NCBI GenBank assembly: GCA_002749535.1
Contig: MZZL01000047.1
Span: 152,042 to 216,041, forward strand
Source of the DNA: Apophysomyces variabilis
Lineage: Eukaryota; Mucoromycota; Mucoromycetes; Mucorales; Mucoraceae
Direction: 5' to 3'
DNA: 64,000 nucleotides
Under the pieces are notes generated by a model. The model did no database searches. It had not been told where the DNA came from and saw nothing but the letters and a program-made list of their open reading frames with translations. Each line of letters begins with the position of its first letter. The first letter of the stretch is position 1. The position numbers and the translations under genes are program-made. Of the stretch, positions 50,106 to 59,816 are shown piece after piece.

Positions 50106-50770
50106 CTAAACACTCATTCCAAAAACGTTCACAATCGCGTATAAAGATTTTGTCTCGTAGCGGTAGTATGCGCTCCCTAAATGACGCTTTAACAGTAAGA
50201 ATGGTTTAGTTGTACTATTTCCGATACTTGCCATCTCTTTGATTGTCCCAGTATACCGAACTTCCAGTGTAAAATCCTGCGCCAGTCTTCTGCATGATAG
50301 CGCAAGTGACTAGATCAGAAAAGTGAATGTCAGAAAGGCCATTTTTCATGCAAAACAGTCCATTGATCTCCATTTTGTGAAATAGTACGTACCGACGTAT
50401 TTATAGTTTTTGTTCATTTCCTTCAACTTTTTCAGGCAGGTTTCTACAACTGTTGCATGCCAGATCGATACTTTAGCATGTGAATATTCGGTATCGGGGA
50501 TGGTATTTTCCACTGTCTAAGGAGAAGAAGAAAACGATAGAAAGTTCGGTGAATGGAGTCCACGACAGTACTCCGTACTTACTTCTTTCAGAAGAGCAAC
50601 CACTTCTTCTGTATTGAATTTAGCGACCTTGTCCTAAAATGTAGCGTTTTCACGTTTTGATTATGTTTAGTTGTCGAGTAGGAGGAAAACCTGAAAGCTC
50701 ACTGCCATCATACTTCGGTCACAGGTGGCTCGGAAACGTCCTTTTTGATTGTTGCTACTGCGGTATCCAT
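50106..50770 (-). CDS. Tctex-type dynein light chain (DYNLT)
   Basis: Five exons: 50770-50714, 50633-50583, 50516-50393, 50309-50232 and 50176-50106, 126 aa. Starts MDTAVATIKKDVSEPPVTE; family blocks are DKVAKFNTEEVVALLKE, HAKVSIWHATVVETCLKKL, KYVVTCAIMQKTGAGFYTGS, SVYWDNQRDG and the closing strand pair YETKSLYAIVNVFGMSV. Tctex light chains dimerise on dynein intermediate chain and act as cargo adaptors. The last intron (50231-50177, 55 nt) is GC-AG: GATG/GCAAGT with an ACTAAAC branch. Without it the frame stops early and the final two beta strands, needed for the dimer fold, are lost. Confidence 0.92.
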
Positions 50771-51648
50771 GCTGAAATGACAATGAGAAGGGAGAAAAGG
50801 AGACAAAGTAAATCCAAGAAAACGAGATGGAGTTGGTTTCCAAAGTAGAAGATGAGTTGATCCAAGTGAAAGAGAAAGAAAAACGTGCACAGTAGCCTTT
50901 CGGATGCAGCACGAATTTCAATCACCGAATTCCATTAGTGTCAATTTTTTCGCCACCCTTCTAAACCACTCTGTGAGCCAGTGGCATCGCAGTTATTCCA
51001 TAGGCACTCTATTCGTCTGACCTTCTTTATCCATATGCTTGGAAAACAGTTACTGAATTTTGTGCTGGTTTTCTGCATTACGGCCGAACGTTAAAGCGCT
51101 TCTTTCACCTTCTCGGCAATTTTCTAATCTAAGAATAAATTGCCCAAGTTTAACCAGATGTGTAAGAAGCGGCTCCTTAACTATCGCTACAAAGCCAGAA
51201 CAGTTATAGGTTCTTAAGCTGCTTATTAAATGGTATTGCGGTAAATACGTGCATCGTGAGCCTTTTTCTAGCTTGAAAAGAATGGGTTTCCTGTGTCAAA
51301 GTTTCGGCCAAATGGTTGTAATCGTATTATGCGAAAACGTAATACTCCGATGACAGGAACCATTTGCAATTCATGAAATGCTTCGTTTTATGGTAAAATC
51401 GAGTAGAGATCTAGCTATACTTTAGACGGATTTTTGACAATTCATACTTAATAATTCCATGCAATTTGATCCGAGGGGCACACGTAAGTAAAGGTATTCG
51501 TTAAAAGTAGGCTATAGTCAGCATATGAATCATAATAAATTACATAAAATATAAACATATTGCTAAAATGTAGAACAAAGGGTTCAATCAATATGCCCGG
51601 CGTTGGCTAGAGTGCGCTTGGATCACCATGCAAATGGCGTGCCCGGTC
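50771..51648. other. 880-bp intergenic region
   Basis: 5' flank of the Tctex gene and 3' flank of the copper-fist gene. AT-rich, no further feature recognised. Confidence 0.5.
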
Positions 51649-52255
51649 TCAAGAAGCCAGGAGTTGATCGATATCGCTTGTCAAAAACTCAAACACATCT
51701 CTCCTGGTGTTCAAGTTTATATAGGCATGAGCTCCTTCACCGTCATTAGTCAAGTTGGCAGATGCAGTTGGAGAGAGGAGTGTGGTAGACGATGGAGATA
51801 CTGCTTCTAAACCGTTGCCTTCATGTCCGCTGGAGGATTGAGCAACTGGTAATGGGATTGGAACTGGGGATGTGTCTCTCAAGTGGGAAGCAACGCAGTT
51901 GCAATGATGCACGATCTCGCACAAGCAACCATTCATGGGGTTGGGTACTAGATACAAATGAACCAATGTTCCTATCATAGCCGTATTCATGACTCTTACC
52001 TCTTTCAATCGCACAGGTACACTTGACATGGGTTTTATGAGTGGTTCGCAGATCTCGGCAATGCTTGCATTGTGAGATTTGCCTTCCTCTTTTTGAAATG
52101 GCGATCAATTCTCGGTTTGTATGTTGGCATTTTTTAACCCGATGTCCTTTAATGCAGGATGAGCTGCAAAGAAAGAAATAAGCTGTATATCAAGAATGAA
52201 AACGATCTATGTATCCTTACCAGGCGTATTTGATACCATCTCGTTCGATAGCCAT
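51649..52255 (-). CDS. copper-fist DNA-binding transcription regulator, short
   Basis: Three exons: 52255-52221, 52163-52000 and 51947-51649, 165 aa. Residues 1-66 are a copper-fist domain: MAIERDGIKYACSSCIKGHR, then KCQHTNREL, KRGRQISQCKHCRDLR and HVKCTC. The zinc-site residues C-x2-C...C-x-H are present. The (R/K)GRP minor-groove motif reads RGRQ. A second Cys cluster (CLCEIVHHCNC, residues about 74-84) corresponds to the copper-binding region in Ace1/Mac1/Cuf1-type factors, but is short: only one such cluster. The rest is Ser/Pro-rich with no second Cys array. It probably senses copper or another metal and controls metal-homeostasis genes. The small size suggests a minimal activator or a specialised paralogue. 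Confidence 0.88.
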
Positions 52256-52412
52256 GACAAATTAAACAAGAGCACAGCCGATCAGTGACGTTGCACAATT
52301 TTATATTTATGCGAAACCTTACTTAGCAAAGCTTGGTTTTCGGCTAACTTATAGTATGAAATGCTAAAGAATCTAACAAATATGAAAAGGAAAAGGGAAG
52401 GGCAAAATGGTG

Positions 52413-53275
52413 CTATGATTGAGTTCGAGTGGCGAACAGCGTTCGTAATTGTGAAATCCACTCTCTTGCCAGCTGCGCCAAGCTCTTTTGACCATCGTCT
52501 TCCGTCTTCATCTCCGCAGCCGATTGACCCGGCTTCAAATTCATCAAGTTAGTAGGCGGCGGTAAACCGGTTATGGTGGCCGGTTGTCCTTGGAGTTTGT
52601 ACGGCATGAGATAAGCTTGTTTCTGCGTGTACGACCAAAGGCATACAGCCCAATAAATCTTGATTTTATCAAAGAAAAAACGTAAGAATAGGTAATATCC
52701 TATCACGGATGTAACGAATCTCGTTACTTACATAGCATAAAGAGAGAATGATGAACATGACGATACCAAATTTCAATTCATCTTGCCATAACTTATCGCA
52801 ATTGTACAGATCTGCTCCGTTGCCACTGGGAGCAAAAGAAAGATGCAGTTGGCTACTGTTAGTGATGGTCTCTAGAACTTGTTCGCTAATGTCGGTATGT
52901 GATTTGTCGATACACCATGTATGAAATTGGGAACGATGAATACCGAAAAGGATGATGTTAACGAACAGATCAACAACAAATATGAAAACAATGATCCACA
53001 TCAATCGATGCGCTACTCGTAAGATAGGTGGCATATTCTGCTTGCTGATAAGCAATTCCACTTAGGCATCCAAAGCACGTACTTACCACGAACAGAGCAA
53101 ACAATCCGAAGATCGAAATGCCCACGAAAACGAGGCAGATTGCAGCTTGCACCATTAAGGCATCGTGATCCAGGTGCGAAAACAGCGCTTTATTTCCTGC
53201 TTTAATGCCTTTTTTTTTCGCTGAAGATGTTCCGGAACTTACGGCTTCGGCCTTGGAAGGAAAGGATACACCCAT
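52413..53275 (-). CDS. multi-pass membrane protein, family not recognised
   Basis: Three exons: 53275-53087, 53040-52732 and 52658-52413, 247 aa. The N-terminus is Ser/Lys-rich and cytosolic-like. Hydrophobic segments lie at residues about 41-62 (AAICLVFVGISIFGLFALFV), 79-100 (LMWIIVFIFVVDLFVNIILF) and 150-168 (GIVMFIILSLCY), continuing IYWAVCLWSY after intron 2. Between the second and third lies a lumenal-type loop of about 50 residues with an NSS sequon and single Cys residues. The C-terminal 70 residues are soluble, Gln/Pro-rich with a final helix (AQLAREWISQLRTLFA). All splice sites are GT-AG. Four TM spans with a short extra loop recall tetraspan-like proteins, but I find no diagnostic motif. 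No signal peptide. Confidence 0.7.
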
Positions 53276-53606
53276 ACAAATTGATTCCCTAGGTTCGCAT
53301 GATCAGGGCATAACCCCCTCTTTTCATGAAGTATTTTTCTCACCAGCCACACGACGCAGGCAAGCGCACTACCTCCTCGTAAAGACATGCATCCACAGAA
53401 TTTGCGCGTGTAAGCGTGTCTGGAATGAATCGGATAGCTTCCTAGCTCAACTTCGGGGTACAACCAGGGATTATACATGATCGAAGGAAAAAGAAAGAAT
53501 AATGACTGAAGCTTAAGCCAAATTTGTAGCATGATGCCCTTTTTCCATGAGTGAAAACAACTTTCTATATTTAGTACAGGGTCTAAGTGTATTTACAAAA
53601 GCTCTA
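53276..53606. other. intergenic 330 bp
   Basis: 5' flank of the membrane protein gene and 3' flank of the HAD gene; no feature recognised. Confidence 0.5.
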
Positions 53607-54641
53607 CTAGTACCGAAGGAGAGGCATCAAATAGGTTGGTTCATCGCTACCATATTGTTTGCATAATTGGCGAACCTTATCTACCCATTCTTCATCCTTG
53701 GCCGTCCCGAGTTCTTTCCAATGCACGCCCCCAAGAATCATGACAACATCTAATCCAGTCCTTCTCGCTCCCATGACATCAGTAGCCAGGTTATCGCCAA
53801 TACATAGAACACGGCCACTACCTTTTTGCGATGCAGTTTTGGCCAGCAAATAATTGTAGATGCTGCTAAAAGGTTTCCCAAAGTACAACACTTCACCACC
53901 TATGGCTTCGTACATTTGACCCACATAGCCAGGGCAACATATCAGTCTTTGCGTACCGTCCGGATGACATCCATGAGGTGCCTCTACATCTGGGTTTGCA
54001 CAAATGATAGGAATCTTTTTGTCCAAACAATACTGCAGAAACTGGCTATAGTATCCTTTGACACTTTCCTCATCACATGGATCCATGGTGTTCTCCTCCT
54101 CCCCTTCAGCAGTGCAAACTTTGCCGAGCAATACGAATTCCATCTCGTCCCATTGGCTGGTCCTGGTAATAGTGGGCGCTAAATGTTCGTACAATGGCAT
54201 TTGCCAGGAGGGATCCCCGAGCAGAAAAAATTTGCCAGTCTTCAGGTACTGTTCCGCAAAAGAACAAGCATCGATTGTTTCCTCTAGGCCCTTTCTTCGA
54301 ATAGTTGCAGGACAATCTGTCTCACCGTCATGCCGCGAGCAAAGATGGTTGGCAACCCCTTGAAGGAACAGTTTAGTCATCCCACCGCTCGAGAGAACTT
54401 CCGTATAGGAATCGGAGTCAATATCAAACTTCTTCTTGAGATCCGCATCGAGCATATCTTGTAGGCGCGTGGAATTGGATAGCAAAACGGTGTGAATCCC
54501 TGCTTTCGACAGCCCCTGCAAGCAATCGCTCGAGTGAGGGTATGTCTGAATGCCATCATGAAGAACACCGTAAATGTCAATGGCGATAGTGTCGTATCGA
54601 GCTTTTGAAAGTACTTCCGATAGCGATCCGACAACCTGCAT
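53607..54641 (-). CDS. HAD-superfamily class IIA phosphatase-like protein
   Basis: Intronless, 344 aa from the ATG at 54641 (a GTG 30 nt upstream in frame is ignored). Motif I region reads DTIAIDIYGVLHDGIQ, motif II VLLSNSTRL, a cap domain, then motif III/IV CIGDNLATDVMGARRTGLD with the substrate Lys in YFGKPFSSIYNYL. This matches the HAD-IIA subgroup whose motif I is D-x-(W/Y)-G-V-(L/I)-H-D-G, related to phosphoglycolate, glycerol-phosphate and nucleotide phosphatases. The usual second Asp of DxD is Tyr here, as is typical of that subgroup. Substrate unknown; soluble, no targeting signal. It is one of few single-exon genes in the window. Confidence 0.85.
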   Translation of the reverse strand: MQVVGSLSEVLSKARYDTIAIDIYGVLHDGIQTYPHSSDCLQGLSKAGIHTVLLSNSTRLQDMLDADLKKKFDIDSDSYTEVLSSGGMTKLFLQGVANHLCSRHDGETDCPATIRRKGLEETIDACSFAEQYLKTGKFFLLGDPSWQMPLYEHLAPTITRTSQWDEMEFVLLGKVCTAEGEEENTMDPCDEESVKGYYSQFLQYCLDKKIPIICANPDVEAPHGCHPDGTQRLICCPGYVGQMYEAIGGEVLYFGKPFSSIYNYLLAKTASQKGSGRVLCIGDNLATDVMGARRTGLDVVMILGGVHWKELGTAKDEEWVDKVRQLCKQYGSDEPTYLMPLLRY

Positions 54642-54902
54642 TTTTTTTGGCTCGTTTCTTTTTCTTTTCACTATCGGATTCTTTTGTTGGCAAACAGCAT
54701 CAGTTCAAGTTATATCAGATATATTGGGGCGGAGACAAAAATCGTTCTGATGCCTTTCGTAAGTATGACAGGCTTTTCGACCTTTCGTTGCGTCTGTTCC
54801 ATCCCTATTTCTCGCTGATGGATACTTGATTCTCTCTTGGACGCAAGATTTATTTAGAATAGCGTAAAATAATATTTGATAGACAGCATCTTGTCATTGA
54901 AT
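54642..54902. other. short intergenic region with dispersed repeat copy
   Basis: 5' flank of the HAD gene and 3' flank of the deacetylase; includes the repeat at about 54828-54885. Confidence 0.5.
54828..54885. repeat. dispersed repeat, copy 2 (pairs with 44915-44970)
   Basis: See copy 1. This copy lies just beyond the stop of the chitin deacetylase gene, so on the minus strand it would be transcribed in its 3' UTR. Confidence 0.5.
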
Positions 54903-56270
54903 TTAAAGATATGCGTAGGCCAATAATAACGTAGCAACAGCACTTAAAACAGAATGAATCAACACCATTTTTGAAACGAAGACGCTGTGTGAGGCACTCC
55001 CCGCTGGATTGGTCGCCTTAGCAGTTGTTGTCGTTGTGCTCACGGACTTGTTGGATACGGTAGGGTAAACAAAGTTTTCTTCCCAATAAGGCAAAGCAAT
55101 ATCCATGCAAGCGTGCGGAGTAATCACGTTGAATTCTTTCTGAATAGCAGGTAGCCACTTTTCCGCCTTGGATACGGTGAGGTTGTTCAATTCATGCTGC
55201 AGAACAATATGTCCATGTTCGTCGTCTGATCCATTCTTGTGTGCATTGAGCCAATCTTTAATTATCATATCCATTTTGCTCATTGTATGTTGTCCTTGGT
55301 TATAGCCTGCTAGATTCCAATCGGTGGTGTCTCTGTCCCACAAAAACGTTCTCATACCCATCAGCCAAGCAATGGCTCTCACTCTGTCGTCCACGTCCCC
55401 GAATGGAGGTCTCCAGCATCTGGTCGTGATACCAAGTACTTGTTTTATTGCCTTCAAAGTCCAATAAAACTGTGCAACAACTTCTTCGTTCGTCAGGGCG
55501 GTCATCTGCACGTGAGACCAAGTGTGTGCACAGATGGTGTGACCATCTTTTAATGCACGTTGAGCAGCAGCAGGATAAGCAATGACATTGGCACCGATAA
55601 CTTTGAGCCATGTCTTAGTTTAGTTGCCTCGGAGAATTTTTTTTGTAAACTTACAGAATAATGTGGCCTTTTGTTTTCCATGCTCGACCAGAAAATTGTA
55701 GAGATGAGGCTCTTGCCACTGGTTTAAGGTGTTGTTGACGCTCCATATACGCAAAGGACCGTCGTCGAATGTCAGACCCCAATCCCCTGGCCTGGGACAT
55801 TGATACACGTCTTCAGGTAGGTAATCAAGTTTTGGTTGTCTACAAACACTTGCCGACCACCAACAGTCTGCGTCTTTACGATAATCATATCGGGCCAAAT
55901 CGAACACGCCGTTGACTAACTTTCTTGGTGCAATAGAAGGAACTTTACTCCAGTCTAGCTGCTTCACCACCGCTTGTACTTCTGGATGGTCTGTGGGTGG
56001 TTGTTTCATCGCAGGCGGATACTTTGCGATATCTGCTAAGAGAGAATGATCTATCACTTCTTCTACCTTGATATTTTCTTCTTTTGGGTAAGCTTTAGCA
56101 ACGTTGGTAGGTGTTGGTACATTAGCAAGCCACACCGGTGAGCTAACAGCGAGCACATTACGCTGATGAGCTGCATGCAAGGAATCCAAGCCGCTGACCG
56201 TTCTTAAACTCGTGGTACAGAAAACAAGAAAAATGGTCGTAGCTGTCGACCTATGACGAACACGGGACAT
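54903..56270 (-). CDS. GPI-anchored chitin/polysaccharide deacetylase (CE4)
   Basis: Two exons, 56270-55655 and 55600-54903, 437 aa. The signal peptide (TTIFLVFCTTSLRTVSG) follows the ATG at 56270; an in-frame ATG 75 nt upstream is possible but would bury it. The CE4/NodB motifs are all visible: WGLTFDDGP (metal Asp), ATLFFIGANVIAYPAAAQRA, HTWSH (metal His pair), RPPFGDVDDRVR, and WDRDTTDW with the late LQHE motif. Pre-domain Cys-containing segment DADCWWSASVC. The tail is Ser/Thr/Ala-rich and ends in a hydrophobic GPI-type signal (LIHSVLSAVATLLLAYAYL). It converts chitin to chitosan at the wall, a major wall polymer in Mucoromycota. The acceptor at 55601 restores the conserved FFIGANV. Confidence 0.93.
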
Positions 56271-59200
56271 TGTCGAGCTACGCGAGAAGCAATGCGAATT
56301 ATAAGAATAAGAAGAGCCTCGGCGCGCTGTATTTAAGCCTTGCATACTTATATACGAACTTTATTTGTCTAATCAGGGAAACATCGCTACGAACCAACTT
56401 TATTTTCCAGACTTGTTGTCTGTATCTCTGATGCATCGTATGTTAGGACACATTATGCATTTAACACTGAGTTCATTGCCTTGTACAATATCACAACTTT
56501 TTTAAAACGCCAGCAGTGCAAAAACCACATTTAGTCCGACTCTTGGCTAATCCCACCATTCTATGTTTAGCTTCTTGAAACAAACGAGAGATTCTAAGTC
56601 GCACAGCCGAAAACTCCAGTTTCACCGAGGCATATAGACAGGCCAGTGAGACAGTGCCAGATACTTAACTGTAGAATGAAACTATTTATCTCTTATCGAA
56701 TATGATCGGTAAATTACCGAAAGGAAAAGAGGAAATCCACGACTTTGATACTCTGTCTAATACGAAGGTTATCTCTGAACGGTTGTTTGTGAATTGTGTT
56801 CTGGAAGAGTACTGTCTTCTATTTGACATCTTAACATGCGTAATTGGCATTCTTCTATTCATATGCTCCATTTTGCCGGTTCCTACGTTTGATACAATAA
56901 TTTATTAACGAATATACTTAGCTATGAAACAGTCGGAAGAGATGTGCAGTGGAGTGTGCATTCAAACGCTGCTTCATTTTCGAGAAAATAAATGAAAAAT
57001 AAGCAAAGCGTGAGTAACTTACAATCACATTGCTTGATATACGTATTTAATCTTTTTTTTTCGTCTTTCCTTTTCCCCAATTAAAATCTAATATTTCATG
57101 CTTTAACTGAAATGGCTTCCCTGTTTATTGATATGCTGATTATCAAACGCAGATACTACCTATATTTGCTCCATGGTAAGTTAGGCTTTCATGGAAATGC
57201 TGGAAGAGCCTTTTGAAATTCTTTTTTACATTATCTTGTACTGACTGTAAGATTGACCTTGAGCCGTTATATACCCATAGCATCTCGCTTGAAGCACATC
57301 ATTGCGTTTCTGATGTGAGCAACGAGAACGGGAGCTGTTGCCGATGTTCTCGGCCAGGGATGTAGTAAATAAGCGAGTGCAAACAACAGAAGCGTAAAGA
57401 AGGTTTAGCAATACAAAATACCTTCTGCATGATTCCTGTAGACACCAAGGTTCAGTCCCTCAATCGGCAGCAGCTCTCATCTTCACTGATGCGTATTTAG
57501 TCGGACGGCTGCCTGATCGAAAGCCATTGGGAAGTCATCAAGAGCCCTGCAGCCCGGTACCAAACAACAAACGTCAGCTTCCGATTCAGAAAACATCATG
57601 CGATACGGATTGTTCCCCCTTATGAACTTGCGTAGCCAAGTAGCCGTCTTAATGCAGTTGGCAGTGGGCTTCCACGTTCAATTTCCGCTTCCAATGCCGA
57701 CAACCTTCTTGATCTGTTCCTTTCAGTCGATTGATGGTTCAGTGATGGGAGGTCTTACCCACAAAAGAAAGAAGTGGTGTATCCCATAACTGAACGTTCA
57801 TATTGCAAAGTCCAAGTCAACAAATTGCCAGACGCGTAAGAAACTTACTTTCGAAGGGCATGTCTAATCCCAATCACGCCTTACCGCAGCTATGTATCAA
57901 TTTAGATCACAGAAAGTAACAATGCGAATCGCACCGATCCAAGGACCAAACCGCTTCCTACAATTGTTTATATAACGCCCAGCTTTGATATGCTTACATT
58001 GCCTGTCGTCCGGTTTCTAGACGATGAGAGACTCAAAGAAAGGCATCCTAAGACTAACTCGTTCTAGCAATGTTTAAGTTGTCGTAGTATTAAAAATCTT
58101 CTTTATGGCTTGGTTCATGGAAATTCAATCAGAGAGGTATCTAAAATAACTTGTTAGGCCCCATCTGAAACAATGAATTCCTAATTTTCAAATAAGAGGG
58201 ACAATATCAACGATGGAACGAAACAAAGTATGAACAGCGCATCCTTAGTTCTGCTTTGAACGATGTCTATACTATGTTTAATGTTGGTAAGTTCGATCTC
58301 GAACAACTGAAGAAGAATAGTTATATGGCGATTGTAACCATGGGTTCCTCTCAGAAAGGAGGTGGGGTGGGTAGTTATAAGCATAACCGTAAAAAGTCAT
58401 TGTTGGGATATGTTTGCGTTATCTTTAATATTTTCATACGGTTCACCTGCTTACTAACATTGCAATTGACTGTAAAACAATAATGGACGTTTAAAGATAC
58501 TACACCTTCTTTTTTTCTTCCATTGCGTCCGCAGTGAGGAGTTGCCAGAAAATTGAGACCACAAATCAAAATCATGCACATGTCGTGCTTGCAAAGTTGC
58601 AGTAACACATTTTTTTGCGCGATCGGTCTTGATCCAAAAACAGCAAGTCTTATAAAGGCATTGGTGTTTATCGTAAAACAGCAATATCTCCAGGAAGACC
58701 ATCTCAGCAATATCATTACTTTATCTCTTGTCCGTTTATTTTGTTTATTTCGAATGCTCGACCGTACCAGCATTGTTAATTAAATTCAGAAAAAATATAG
58801 ATATCCATAGATTTGTTTAGCAATAAAGGTTATTATCCGTTTATTCTTTATTTCTTTTGCTATCCTTGATCTCCAGTGGATCTGACCGTTGCCAGTAAAA
58901 AAATCCCAGATCAGGAATAAAATACCGCTGTCGTATCCTTTTGCTACTTTCAAAATACACACGTTCCACACTATCGATTGGTAACACGAACGCTCAATAT
59001 GACTCACGCTTTATAAAGGTGTACTCCAAGTACAACTCTTCATGACTCACATCCCGTCAAGCCTACAGCAATGCAATTAGTATAAATATCTAAAATAGAA
59101 AACACAATAAAGATTATCTATCGTTTGTTACTTTCGTCTATCTTCCTCAGTGATATTGCACTGTTATAGCAGATCAAGGATTGATATGACACTGCGCACG

Positions 59201-59315
59201 GCACGGTACACAACACAAATGTCGTCGCCGTATTCTTGAGCTGGTAATCCAATGGCCAGGAAAAGACGAGACAAAGATAGTGAATGATAGAATCATAATA
59301 AAAATAAGTGGATAA
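56271..59315. other. 3-kb gene-poor region between the deacetylase and the retrotransposon
   Basis: AT-rich. Protein-like minus-strand islands occur at 57226-57850 (listed separately). Other open frames (56702-56908, 58256-58773) lack convincing composition. No tRNA gene was recognised next to the retroelement. Confidence 0.4.
57226..57850 (-). other. cluster of coding-like islands, possible unrecognised gene
   Basis: Minus-strand stretches in different frames read as protein. They include RRLSALEAEIERGSPLPTAL with RRLLGYA, MMFSESEADVCCLVPGCRAL with DDFPMAFDQAAVRL, LPIEGLNLGVYRNHAE before a GT, and SRSRCSHQKRNDVLQARCYG to a stop at 57226. Each ends near plausible donor or acceptor sites, but I could not join them into one frame. 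Could be a small Cys-containing gene or a decayed transposon gene. Confidence 0.25.
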
Positions 59316-59812
59316 GATGATGTTTATTCTTCGTTGATCTCATGGATATTTATATCTTTTTTTCTACTTCTAAATTATGTAATCTTCTCGGTAGGATGAT
59401 AGAAAAGGGAACCGGTTAAAAGACAAAAGGTAAAGTGCGGTAGATGAGAACTTCTTGGAGATTCGATCTTTTTTGGACAAACATCGAGAGAAGCAAAGAC
59501 TTGCCTTCTTCGGTGCTTAAGCGTGATTGGCCGATGGTCTGTACTACGACAAAATTAATTGTCGTTTTCGTAAAGTCGATTCACAGCTACTGTTTTGGAC
59601 GCGAGTTGCCAATCAAGCTGGAATATAGAAATCGTAAAGGAACAGAAGTAAAAAATAAAAGTGTGCGAGGGAATTCGATGATGTTTATTTTTCACAAACT
59701 ATCCAAACTATTTATACGTATGATATTTCTATAATTTTCTACGAAGCTGAAGATGCGAGAAGTATCTAGGAACTTCTTGGAAACCAATCGCAACTTCGAG
59801 AACTTCTTGGAA
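59316..59812 (-). repeat. putative 3' LTR region with duplicated promoter/poly(A)-like blocks
   Basis: Two copies of GATGATGTTTATT (59316-59328 and 59677-59689; AATAAACATCATC on the element's strand) each lie next to a TATAAATA-like sequence (59347-59354 and 59708-59716). GAGAACTTCTTGGA-type blocks occur at 59446-59459, 59768-59782 and 59798-59812, the last two in a 30-bp tandem. Boundaries are not proven. Confidence 0.4.
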
Positions 59813-59816
59813 GGCT

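Noticed and set aside
50215..50309. Earlier stop for the Tctex light chain
   Set aside because: Reading through the GCAAGT donor gives a truncated fold lacking the last beta strands; the GC-AG intron restores the full family end.
58256..58783. Open frames on both strands near 58.5 kb
   Set aside because: Cys/Phe/Ile-rich chance frames with no motif, start context or splice support.
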